DNA from: SVEL01 sp045126475
GTDB lineage: Bacteria > Bacillota > Clostridia > Lachnospirales > Lachnospiraceae
DNA length: 22,603 bases
Assembly (NCBI GenBank): GCA_045126475.1
Contig: JBGVOL010000097.1
Location: 1-22,603 of the forward strand
Direction of reading: 5' to 3'
Of the stretch, positions 1 through 7,230 are shown in pieces. The notes below the pieces were generated by a model. That model did no database searches, was not told where the DNA came from, and saw only the letters and a list, made by a program, of their open reading frames with translations. The position numbers and the translations under genes were made by a program. Position 1 is the stretch's first letter; each line of letters opens with the position of its first letter.

Positions 1-92
1 CCATGGATGGTGAATTGCGCGTCGGTTACGTAGTTCTATATAACTTTAAAGGCAAAACATTTAGATATTCTTACATTCGTAGCACCGAATAA
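1..92 (+). CDS. 3' end of an unidentified protein (partial)
   Basis: An open frame runs from the window edge to a TAA at 90-92 and would encode about 29 residues ending in RYSYIRSTE. The segment alternates hydrophobic and polar residues (RVGYVVLYNF), as in a beta-strand-rich C-terminal domain. There is an ATG at 3-5, but no ribosome site can be assessed because the window starts there. I read it as the tail of a longer gene entering from the left and convergent with the Mrp gene. No family is recognisable from so little sequence. Confidence 0.4.
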   Translation, partial: MDGELRVGYVVLYNFKGKTFRYSYIRSTE

Positions 93-138
93 AAAATATG
101 GTTTAATTATATGAATCTTAAGTAAGATAAACAGAAAT

Positions 139-960
139 CTATTCCGCCTCTATCCTGTCAACAATATTGTCAACATATTCAACCGAAGCTTCTTCTATTT
201 TTCCGTTGTCACAGAGTGACGCAAGCTGTGGCTCAATAGGTATCCTTGAGTATGTGCCGATACCAAACTCTGCCGCCACCTGCGATACCTTGCTTTCACC
301 AAATACAGGTATCTCTTTGCCGCAATCCGGACATTTTAAATAACTCATATTTTCAACAAGTCCCAAAATCGGTACATTCATAATGTGTGCCATATTTACT
401 GCTTTTGCAACAATCATTGACACAAGCTCCTGCGGCGATGTGACGATAACAATACCTGCCAGTGGAAGTGACTGAAATACCGTAAGAGGAACATCACCTG
501 TTCCCGGAGGCATGTCCACAAACATATAATCAACGTCTCCCCAGACAACATCTGTCCAAAACTGTGTTACTGTTCCTGCGATAACCGGACCTCTCCATAT
601 AACAGGATCTTTATCATCCGGCATCAGAAGGTTCAAAGACATAATCTTAATGCCGTTCTCTGACTCCAACGGAAGAAAATCCTCCTGTCCGTATGCTTTG
701 CCCTTTATTCCAAAGGCCTTTGGAATAGAAGGTCCTGTGATATCTGCATCAAGAATGGCTACGCTGTGGTTTCTCTTGTTCATATTGCTTGCAAGAAGGG
801 AGGTGACAAGTGACTTACCCACTCCTCCTTTTCCGCTGACGATACCAATAACCTTCTTTACATTACTCCTGTCGTTTGTCTCCTTTAAGAAATCATTTTT
901 TTCCTTTCTGTCGCTGCACTTCTGTGCGCATGATGAACAGTTGTTGTTACAATCTGACAT
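139..960 (-). CDS. Mrp/NBP35-family P-loop ATPase, Fe-S carrier
   Basis: This 273-residue cytosolic ATPase belongs to the Mrp/NBP35/ApbC family, whose members carry and transfer Fe-S clusters. The N-terminus has a cysteine cluster (C4, C8, C11, C15). A deviant Walker A motif GKGGVGKS lies at residues 43-50, followed by MPPGTGD and a C-terminal CPDC pair near residue 210 that binds the bridging cluster in this family. The start is preceded by GGAGGAAGGAGATTAAT. It is the last gene of a same-strand cluster, 58 bases after a small membrane protein and a sirtuin. The family assignment is secure; the physiological client is unknown. The bacterial name mrp is used loosely, so no symbol is given. 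Confidence 0.93.
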   Translation of the reverse strand: MSDCNNNCSSCAQKCSDRKEKNDFLKETNDRSNVKKVIGIVSGKGGVGKSLVTSLLASNMNKRNHSVAILDADITGPSIPKAFGIKGKAYGQEDFLPLESENGIKIMSLNLLMPDDKDPVIWRGPVIAGTVTQFWTDVVWGDVDYMFVDMPPGTGDVPLTVFQSLPLAGIVIVTSPQELVSMIVAKAVNMAHIMNVPILGLVENMSYLKCPDCGKEIPVFGESKVSQVAAEFGIGTYSRIPIEPQLASLCDNGKIEEASVEYVDNIVDRIEAE

Positions 961-1018
961 ATTAATCTCCTTCCTCCATCTTACCTAAGCATTTATATTA
1001 TTAATCAACATATGTATA

Positions 1019-1390
1019 TCAATTCATTTCATTCCTCTTTCGGACCATTTTGTCATACTGCTCATACATTTTCTGAACTTCATTTTCCAATAAATAATAA
1101 TGAGATATGTACGGAATGAGCAGAATAAACAACATAATTGCCGGAATAAACATCCTGTACACTTCTGCAATCATTGCTATACCAAAGCATATGATAAAAA
1201 GCACTGCCACAAGGGCGGTCACTATGAGATGCACAAGACGCTCATGCTGAAAAAATGATATCTGGACAAGATGCTCCTCTATAACTTGTTCCCAGTTAAT
1301 ATGACCACCGGTGGTATTCTGACTACCTTCGCAATCACTTTCAAGCATGTTGTCTATCTTTGTTCTATAGTCAAGAATTCTCTTTTTCAT
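1019..1390 (-). CDS. small two-pass membrane protein of unknown function
   Basis: This 123-residue protein has a polar N-terminal half (residues 1-55), then two closely spaced hydrophobic segments at about 56-76 and 82-100 forming a helical hairpin. A charged, probably coiled-coil tail follows (ENEVQKMYEQYDKMVRKRNEMN). Both termini are predicted cytoplasmic. It starts 21 bases after the sirtuin stop and ends 58 bases before the Mrp start, so it is probably co-transcribed with both. I do not recognise the family and assign no function. Confidence 0.75.
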   Translation of the reverse strand: MKKRILDYRTKIDNMLESDCEGSQNTTGGHINWEQVIEEHLVQISFFQHERLVHLIVTALVAVLFIICFGIAMIAEVYRMFIPAIMLFILLIPYISHYYLLENEVQKMYEQYDKMVRKRNEMN

Positions 1391-1411
1391 AGACCTTTCA
1401 TCCCTTTCCTG

Positions 1412-2155
1412 CTAAACCGAAATGCTGTCAACAGCTTCCCTCATGACCTTCGCAATATCATCATGAATAACCAAATCCGCCTCTTTGTCCGCCGAGGTTA
1501 CAGACTTATTTATAAGCACCAGCTTACTTCCCTGAAAATATCTTATAAGCCCTGCTGCCGGATAGACAACCAGCGAAGTTCCGCCGACAATCAGCGTGTC
1601 AGCCCTCATAATTGCAGAAACGGCACCTGATACCACATTATCATCCAATGCCTCCTCGTACAATACCACATCAGGCTTTACGACTCCGCCGCACTTCTCA
1701 CATTTTGGCACACCGTCATATTCACGGACATATCTGCCATCATAAAATTGCCCGCAGTCCACACAGTAATTCCTATGCACTGAGCCGTGCAACTCGTATA
1801 CTTTTCTACTTCCCGCTGCCTGATGAAGACCGTCGATATTTTGTGTAATTACAGCTTTTAGCTTACCCATTTCCTCAAGCGTTGCCAATGCTTTATGACA
1901 ATCATTGGGCTTTGCATCGGGATAGACCAGATGCTCCTTGTAGAACTCAAAGAAATCCTCAGGATATTTCACAAAAAATGTGTGTGAAACAAGCTCCTCA
2001 GGAGTAAAGTTCTTCTTAAGTCTCATGCTGTATAAGCCTTTTGCACTTCTGAAATCCGGTATGTTGCTGGCTGTGCTTACACCTGCACCGCCAAAGAAAA
2101 CTATGTTTTCACTTTCCTTAAGTATTTGTCCTAATTCAGTTGTTTTCTCATCCAT
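1412..2155 (-). CDS. Sir2-type NAD-dependent protein deacylase
   Basis: This 247-residue sirtuin removes acyl groups from protein lysines, using NAD+ and releasing nicotinamide and O-acyl-ADP-ribose. All family landmarks are visible: the NAD-binding GGAGVSTASNIPDFRS (residues 22-37), TQNIDGLH (104-111), the catalytic histidine H123 in LHGS, four zinc cysteines C131, C134, C152 and C155, and the GGTSLVVYPA segment near 191-200. The length is normal for a bacterial class U or III enzyme. The start is preceded by AAGG-rich sequence. It lies 18 bases after the small protein gene upstream and 21 before the membrane protein, which indicates an operon. Substrates cannot be deduced. Confidence 0.95.
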   Translation of the reverse strand: MDEKTTELGQILKESENIVFFGGAGVSTASNIPDFRSAKGLYSMRLKKNFTPEELVSHTFFVKYPEDFFEFYKEHLVYPDAKPNDCHKALATLEEMGKLKAVITQNIDGLHQAAGSRKVYELHGSVHRNYCVDCGQFYDGRYVREYDGVPKCEKCGGVVKPDVVLYEEALDDNVVSGAVSAIMRADTLIVGGTSLVVYPAAGLIRYFQGSKLVLINKSVTSADKEADLVIHDDIAKVMREAVDSISV

Positions 2156-2173
2156 AACACCTTACCTTCTTTC

Positions 2174-2527
2174 TCAAACTATTCTTCTTAGGACAATGCC
2201 ATCTGCACCCTGTCCACAATATATCGCATCCGTATTTTTTGAACAAATTTCAAGTAACTGCTTTCTAAAATTTGCTGAAGGAATTTCAAGTCCACCATTA
2301 TTCCACATACAAACAAGATATTTCACTTCAACATCTGCTTTATTTACAAGCATTTGAAAAAAATGATTTTCATCATCATAATTTCCATCCATAATGCAGT
2401 GATTTATACAGGTATACATATTATTCTTTGCGGTTACAAGTACAATCACTTGTTCTGCCGTGGGATTATCATCAACTTGCTTTTTTGCTTCCACAATTAA
2501 CTCTTCAATCTTTCTATTCACCATCAT
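2174..2527 (-). CDS. small protein, possibly a degenerate cytidine-deaminase fold
   Basis: A 117-residue protein beginning MMVNRKIEEL. I chose the ATG at 2527 over one 15 bases upstream because GGTGAGG at 2534-2540 sits six bases before it. The sequence has the alternating helix/strand pattern of a small alpha/beta protein. The segment EIPSANFRKQLLEIC resembles the helix of cytidine deaminases that normally reads PCGxCRQxLxEF, and ENHFFQML resembles the first zinc helix, where the family has CAE. The zinc-binding cysteines of the family are absent at these positions. This likeness is by eye only. It is the first gene of the sirtuin/Mrp cluster, 18 bases ahead of the sirtuin. Confidence 0.7.
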   Translation of the reverse strand: MMVNRKIEELIVEAKKQVDDNPTAEQVIVLVTAKNNMYTCINHCIMDGNYDDENHFFQMLVNKADVEVKYLVCMWNNGGLEIPSANFRKQLLEICSKNTDAIYCGQGADGIVLRRIV

Positions 2528-2654
2528 TATATACCTCACCATTTCACTACGGAATGAGCAGAATAATCAGCTGCTTTCCCAAACTAAATCATAGTTACTA
2601 TGGGTTATTTTACCACATTTGCATTCTACATTCCATAGCTACCGGTCTTTTATC

Positions 2655-2684
2655 TTGCTTAATATTCCACATTCATGCTATAAT
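2655..2684 (+). promoter_or_regulatory. sigma-A-type promoter of the 79-residue membrane protein
   Basis: TTGCTT at 2655-2660 and TATAAT at 2679-2684 are separated by 18 bases. They lie 48 bases upstream of the ATG at 2733, which has AAAGGA in front of it. This is the only convincing + strand promoter in the 2543-2732 gap. Confidence 0.6.
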
Positions 2685-2732
2685 GCCCTTAAACCTTTAT
2701 GAAATAATTATACTTTTGAAAGGAACATTCAT

Positions 2733-2972
2733 ATGAAACGTATATTTGCAATAATCTGTGTTGCCGTTTTAATTATATCAGTTATCGTTATGCTTTTTGC
2801 TGCAATCACCGGAAGTCCACAATCCAACGAGATATTTGTAGCCGCCCTGGCAGTTAACATTATTCTTCCTGTAATGATGTGGGTATATTTACAGACAGCT
2901 CATTACTTAAAGAGGAAGGGCGATGAGATTCGCCAATCGGAGGAAACTAATAATCAAAAGCATAAAAAATAA
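2733..2972 (+). CDS. small two-pass membrane protein of unknown function
   Basis: A 79-residue protein with hydrophobic segments at about residues 4-24 and 33-55 and a strongly charged lysine-rich tail (RKGDEIRQSEE to KHKK) expected in the cytoplasm. It has its own promoter, a good ribosome site (GAAAGGAAC) and a strong terminator immediately after its stop, so it is a single-gene unit on the strand opposite to its neighbours. No family is recognised. Confidence 0.7.
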   Translation: MKRIFAIICVAVLIISVIVMLFAAITGSPQSNEIFVAALAVNIILPVMMWVYLQTAHYLKRKGDEIRQSEETNNQKHKK

Positions 2973-3005
2973 GGTGTAAACCCTCTACATGATTTACACC
3001 TTTTA
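2971..3005. terminator. bidirectional intrinsic terminator
   Basis: A 9-bp perfect stem (AGGTGTAAA at 2972-2980 with its complement at 2993-3001) closes a 12-base loop. It is flanked by an A-run on the left and TTTTATTT on the right, so it can act on both strands. It lies between the convergent 79-residue membrane protein gene and deoC. Confidence 0.85.
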
Positions 3006-3011
3006 TTTAAT

Positions 3012-3662
3012 CTATTTATCCATAATAGCCACAGTCGCACTTGTTCCGAGCCTGTCGGCTCCTGCTGCCACCATTTTTTCGGCTGTCTCTTTATCTCTTA
3101 TGCCGCCGGAAGCTTTCACATATGCTTTTTCCCCGACAGTCTTTCTCATAAGCGCCACATCTTCTGCCGTAGCTCCTCCTGTAGAAAAACCGGTGGAAGT
3201 CTTCACAAAATCAGCTCCTGCTGCCACTGACAATTCACACGCCTTAACCTTTTCTTCATCTGTCAAAAGACATGTCTCAATGATAACCTTAAGAATGACC
3301 CTGCTGTTTTCACACACCTCACGAACAGCCTTAATATCATCATAAACCGTCTCAAAATCGCCATCTTTCATGGCTCCTACATTTATGACCATATCAATTT
3401 CTTCGGCTCCTTCTGCGATGGCAAGCTTCGCTTCAAAGGCTTTTACCTCTTTTGATACGGCTCCCAGAGGAAAACCAACCACAGTACAGACCTTCACATC
3501 ACTTCCTTTAAGAAGTTCTGCCACCTGCTTTGTGCGATACTGATTGACGCACACTGAAGCAAAATTATGCTCCAGTGCCTCATCACATACCTTTTTAACA
3601 GCCTCATAAGATGCATCAGGCTTCAATATTGTATGGTCAAATAATTTACTGTCCAAACTCAT
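3012..3662 (-). CDS. deoC: deoxyribose-phosphate aldolase
   Basis: This 216-residue cytosolic class I aldolase cleaves 2-deoxyribose 5-phosphate to acetaldehyde and glyceraldehyde 3-phosphate in deoxynucleoside catabolism. The opening FDHTILKPDAS is characteristic. The Schiff-base lysine is K154 in VKTSTGF, with the catalytic partners D90 (EEIDMVIN) and K183 (YVKASGGIR). Length is typical. It begins only 8 bases after the purA stop, so the two share a transcript, pairing deoxynucleoside salvage with AMP synthesis. It ends at a bidirectional terminator. Confidence 0.96.
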   Translation of the reverse strand: MSLDSKLFDHTILKPDASYEAVKKVCDEALEHNFASVCVNQYRTKQVAELLKGSDVKVCTVVGFPLGAVSKEVKAFEAKLAIAEGAEEIDMVINVGAMKDGDFETVYDDIKAVREVCENSRVILKVIIETCLLTDEEKVKACELSVAAGADFVKTSTGFSTGGATAEDVALMRKTVGEKAYVKASGGIRDKETAEKMVAAGADRLGTSATVAIMDK

Positions 3663-3670
3663 GGCAGCTC

Positions 3671-4948
3671 CTAGCGGAAGATTATATCATGTCTTCCCGG
3701 ACCATTTGAAACCATTCCGATTCTGACACCGATTTCCTTCTCAACAAACTCAATATATTTTCTGCAGTTCTCAGGAAGCTCTTCGTACTTCTTAATTCCT
3801 CTGATATCGCACTTCCAACCAGGGAGACACTCGTATACCGGCTTAGCCTTTGCAAGCTTTGAAGTTACAGGGAAGTCCTTTGTAACCACACCGTCAATAT
3901 CATAACCTACACATACAGGAATCTCATCAAGGTATCCAAGAACATCAAGAACTGTAAATGCAACCTGTGTAGCACCCTGCATACGGCATCCGTACTTTGT
4001 TGCAACGGCATCAAACCATCCCATTCTACGAGGACGACCTGTTGTTGCACCGTACTCACCGCCGTCACCACCGCGCTTTCTAAGCTCGTCAGCCTTTTCT
4101 TCATCTAATATCTCACTTACAAACTCACCTGCACCAACTGCACTTGAGTAAGCCTTAACAACAGCGATAATCTCCTTAATCTCATATGGAGGTATACCTG
4201 CTCCTATTGCACCGTATGCAGCAAGAGTTGATGATGATGTAACCATTGGGTAAATACCAAAATCAGGATCCTTAAGTGTTCCAAGCTGACCCTCAAGAAG
4301 AATATTCTTTCCTGCCTTAATAGCTTCCTGAAGGAAAGCTGCCGTATCACAAACATATGGTGCAACCATATCTCTGTACTCATGTAATGTTGCAAGAAGC
4401 TCTTCAGGAACAATCGGAGCCTTGTGGTACATATGCTCTAAGATAACGTTCTTAATCTCACATACCTTATTAACCTTCTCAACTAATACATCCTCGTCGA
4501 AAAGCTCTGAAACCTGGAAACCAATCTTAGAATATTTATCTGCATAGAACGGAGCGATACCTGACTTTGTAGAGCCGAATGACTTCTTGCCAAGTCTCTC
4601 CTCCTCGCACTCATCAAATAAAATGTGATATGGCATAACAATCTGCACTCTGTCTGAAACAAGAATCTTTGGCTTTGGAACGCCCTTTGAAACTATATCA
4701 TTTACCTCTTTGAACAATGCAGGTATGCTTAAAGCCACACCATTACCTATAATGCTTGTTGTATGATCATAAAATACACCTGAAGGAAGGATGTGAAGAG
4801 CAAACTTACCATAGTCATTTACGATTGTATGACCTGCATTGCTTCCTCCCTGGAATCTTACGATAATATCGGCTGTCTCTCCGAGCATATCTGTAATCTT
4901 ACCTTTTCCTTCGTCTCCCCAGTTAGCACCAACTACTGCCTTAACCAT
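3671..4948 (-). CDS. purA: adenylosuccinate synthetase
   Basis: This 425-residue cytosolic enzyme joins IMP and aspartate, using GTP, to give adenylosuccinate, the first step committed to AMP. The GTP-binding loop GDEGKGK is at residues 11-17 with the catalytic D12, and the second catalytic residue H40 is in GGSNAGHTI. The aspartate loop and TTGRPRRMGWFD are present, and the C-terminal GPGRHDIIF is canonical. GGAGGAGACAAAT precedes the start. It is first in an operon with deoC and has its own promoter with a short hairpin in the leader. Confidence 0.97.
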   Translation of the reverse strand: MVKAVVGANWGDEGKGKITDMLGETADIIVRFQGGSNAGHTIVNDYGKFALHILPSGVFYDHTTSIIGNGVALSIPALFKEVNDIVSKGVPKPKILVSDRVQIVMPYHILFDECEEERLGKKSFGSTKSGIAPFYADKYSKIGFQVSELFDEDVLVEKVNKVCEIKNVILEHMYHKAPIVPEELLATLHEYRDMVAPYVCDTAAFLQEAIKAGKNILLEGQLGTLKDPDFGIYPMVTSSSTLAAYGAIGAGIPPYEIKEIIAVVKAYSSAVGAGEFVSEILDEEKADELRKRGGDGGEYGATTGRPRRMGWFDAVATKYGCRMQGATQVAFTVLDVLGYLDEIPVCVGYDIDGVVTKDFPVTSKLAKAKPVYECLPGWKCDIRGIKKYEELPENCRKYIEFVEKEIGVRIGMVSNGPGRHDIIFR

Positions 4949-4983
4949 ATTTGTCTCCTCCTAAATATATCTGCATTTTACAC

Positions 4984-5048
4984 CTTATGTTTTCATAAGA
5001 TGGGATAACTTACTCTAAAAGTATATCATATATATATTCATAAGTAAA
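4984..5048 (-). promoter_or_regulatory. purA-deoC promoter and leader hairpin
   Basis: On the minus strand TTTACT (5043-5048) and TATACT (5020-5025) are spaced by 17 bases. About 25 bases into the predicted transcript is a small hairpin, CTTATG-TTTT-CATAAG (4984-4999). It has no T-run, so it is not a terminator. I see no known riboswitch or PurR-box pair here. Confidence 0.65.
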
Positions 5049-5108
5049 ATTAATAATATTTATATTTTTTATAAGTCTCAATTATATAACCATCCCCATA
5101 TTTTCCAC

Positions 5109-5137
5109 TTGTTTTATTCTCCATAATGAGTTAAAAT
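5109..5137 (+). promoter_or_regulatory. ferredoxin gene promoter
   Basis: TTGTTT (5109-5114) and TAAAAT (5132-5137) with a 17-base spacer, 36 bases ahead of the ferredoxin ATG. The gene is therefore probably a monocistronic unit divergent from purA. Confidence 0.55.
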
Positions 5138-5173
5138 ATCAGCAATGATAATTACATTAAGGAGGACAATTCG

Positions 5174-5341
5174 ATGGCTTATAAGATTTCAGACGAGTGT
5201 GTATCATGTGGCGCATGTGCAGAAGTTTGCCCTGTTGGTGCAATTTCTGAGGGTGACGGAAAGTACGTTATTGATGAAGCTGCATGTTTAGAGTGTGGTG
5301 CTTGTGCAGGTGCTTGCCCTGTTGGCGCTCCACAGGAGTAA
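5174..5341 (+). CDS. 2[4Fe-4S] clostridial-type ferredoxin
   Basis: A 55-residue protein with two classic cluster motifs: CVSCGACAEVCP (C9, C12, C15, C19) and CLECGACAGACP (C38, C41, C44, C48). Each set of four cysteines swaps its last one into the other cluster. Such ferredoxins carry low-potential electrons between pyruvate oxidoreductase, hydrogenase, Rnf and similar enzymes in anaerobes. The ribosome site AAGGAGGA lies 7 bases before the ATG. It has its own promoter and terminator. Length and pseudo-twofold symmetry are exactly those of the family. Confidence 0.96.
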   Translation: MAYKISDECVSCGACAEVCPVGAISEGDGKYVIDEAACLECGACAGACPVGAPQE

Positions 5342-5391
5342 TTCATATCAAATCTTAAATCGCAGTTGTTGTAACTGCATTTATACTTAGG

Positions 5392-5429
5392 AAAAAACAT
5401 CGTACAGTTTTATCTGTACGATGTTTTTT
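5392..5429. terminator. strong bidirectional intrinsic terminator
   Basis: A 16-bp perfect stem (5392-5407 with 5414-5429; core ACATCGTACAG) with a 6-base TTTTAT loop, beginning in six As and ending in six Ts. It separates the convergent ferredoxin gene and the ABC exporter operon and can stop both. Confidence 0.9.
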
Positions 5430-5441
5430 ATTGTCCATATC

Positions 5442-7226
5442 CTACATCTGATAGTTCTCAGCCTGTGCCATAAACATCTTATAATACAGAGAATCCTTCT
5501 TCTCAAGAAGTTCCTCGTGTGGAGCAAAATCGCACACCTTTCCGCCATCAAGTATAAGCACCTTATCACAGAAAACACTGCTGCTCATTCTATGACTAAT
5601 GTAAATAGCGGTCTTATCGCCGACCAGATTATTGAACTGTTCATAGATACCTGCCTCTGCGATAGGGTCAAGAGCACTGGTAGGCTCATCTAAGATAACA
5701 AGACCTGCTGCCTTATACAATGCTCTGGCAATTGCAATCTTCTGGCTCTGTCCTCCCGAAAGCTGCACTCCGTCCTTGTCGTAATCCTTTCCCATAAGTG
5801 TCTTGATGCCATTCGGAAATTCATTAATTTTTTCCATAATACCCGTGCTGACTGCTGCCGCCACGGCGCCCTCCGTATCCTCATCAATACCTTTACAGGT
5901 AATATTCTCCTGAATGGAGAAATTAAAGAGCTTAAAATCCTGAAATACCGCAGATATTGCTGAGAGATAGCTCTCATAATCATACTCGAATATGTCTATG
6001 TCATTGAGATATATCTTTCCGCTGTCCGGATGGTACAATCTGCATATAAGCTTGACAAGCGTAGTCTTTCCCGCACCGTTAAGACCTACAATGCTTATTT
6101 TTTCACCTGCGTTGATTGTAAATGATACTCCGTCAAGAACCTTCTTATCAGTCTTAGGATATGCAAATGACACATTCTCAAATCTTATGGACGGAACATT
6201 TTTGCCAACCTTCACATCTCCTGTGAGTACCTTTTCATCAGGAAGCTCAAGAAGCTCCATAAACGGTTCAAGATATCCCAACATACCCCTCATATTAATA
6301 AATGCCGATCCAAGTCCCATTACAGCCTCAGAAAACTGCATGGCTGAGCTCACATACATTGTGAGACTTCCAATACTTATCCTTGGACCAAACTTATCTG
6401 AAATACAGCGTATACCCACATATGCATATGCAAAAGCATTCTGAAATATCGACATGGCATGTGTCAGTGAAGTGGCAAATCCCATCTTCACAAGAAAGCT
6501 CTTAAATTCCACTATAGTCTTTACAATAAATGTGGTGACTTTGTCGCCAATCATACCGCTCATGTCATAGAGACGTATGTCCTTCTGACATTTATTTTCC
6601 GAGCTTACACTGTAATAATATCCAAATCGTCTGTTTAACGGTATTAACCTGTCAAAGAACTTTATCTGCTCGCCCGTAAACCTTGCCTGAATCAACATCA
6701 TTACCGCAATACATACAAAGAATACTATTAACAGCACCACAGAAAGCTGACACATAATTCCTGCAAGACCTATAATTACGAACAAAAGTCTCATGGCATC
6801 CGTTGTATACTGCACAACATTTTCAATTGCCGACTGATTTTCAACTGCAAATATGGCGCGCTCCTTAAGATCCAGATAATATGGATTCTCAAGGTGTCTG
6901 TACTCCACTGACATTACCTTATCGGCAAGCCTTCCGTGTATTCCCTTTGTTATGTATTCCCTGCTTACCGTAAGACCGTACTTTAACAGCTTCTCCAGAA
7001 AAAAGAACAAACCGTTTGCTGCCACAATAGCTCCGGCAAAATAGAAAGCTGCAGCGCCACCACCGCCATTCATGAGGCTGTCAATAAGATACTTAGGCAG
7101 TATGACATTTGCAAAAATTCTGCCTGATGAAACAAGAGAATTCACCAGCAAAAGTAATATAAATGACGGGCGTATATGCCACGCTATGCCAAGAAATTTA
7201 ATTAAAATTTTAATATTCTTCTTCAT
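5442..7226 (-). CDS. ABC exporter half-transporter (permease-ATPase fusion), second of a pair
   Basis: This 594-residue protein has an N-terminal transmembrane domain (about residues 1-320, several hydrophobic segments) and a C-terminal nucleotide-binding domain. Walker A GLNGAGKTT is near residue 380, the Q-loop VFQDFKLF follows, the signature LSGGQSQK is near 487, Walker B LVILDEPTS carries the catalytic Glu, and the switch His is in YISHRM. Four bases separate it from the upstream half-transporter, whose last codons contain its ribosome site GGAGG, so the two are translationally coupled and probably form a heterodimer. There is no N-terminal C39 peptidase domain, so any peptide substrate is not cleaved by the transporter. 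The substrate is not visible from sequence. Confidence 0.93.
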   Translation of the reverse strand: MKKNIKILIKFLGIAWHIRPSFILLLLVNSLVSSGRIFANVILPKYLIDSLMNGGGGAAAFYFAGAIVAANGLFFFLEKLLKYGLTVSREYITKGIHGRLADKVMSVEYRHLENPYYLDLKERAIFAVENQSAIENVVQYTTDAMRLLFVIIGLAGIMCQLSVVLLIVFFVCIAVMMLIQARFTGEQIKFFDRLIPLNRRFGYYYSVSSENKCQKDIRLYDMSGMIGDKVTTFIVKTIVEFKSFLVKMGFATSLTHAMSIFQNAFAYAYVGIRCISDKFGPRISIGSLTMYVSSAMQFSEAVMGLGSAFINMRGMLGYLEPFMELLELPDEKVLTGDVKVGKNVPSIRFENVSFAYPKTDKKVLDGVSFTINAGEKISIVGLNGAGKTTLVKLICRLYHPDSGKIYLNDIDIFEYDYESYLSAISAVFQDFKLFNFSIQENITCKGIDEDTEGAVAAAVSTGIMEKINEFPNGIKTLMGKDYDKDGVQLSGGQSQKIAIARALYKAAGLVILDEPTSALDPIAEAGIYEQFNNLVGDKTAIYISHRMSSSVFCDKVLILDGGKVCDFAPHEELLEKKDSLYYKMFMAQAENYQM

Positions 7227-7230
7227 GTGA

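Noticed and set aside
4984..4999. Hairpin in the purA leader considered as riboswitch or terminator
   Set aside because: Only 6 bp with a TTTT loop and no T-run; no purine-aptamer core is visible.
5179..5400. 73-codon frame antisense to the ferredoxin gene
   Set aside because: It is a shadow of the cysteine/alanine-rich ferredoxin codons and has no ribosome site.
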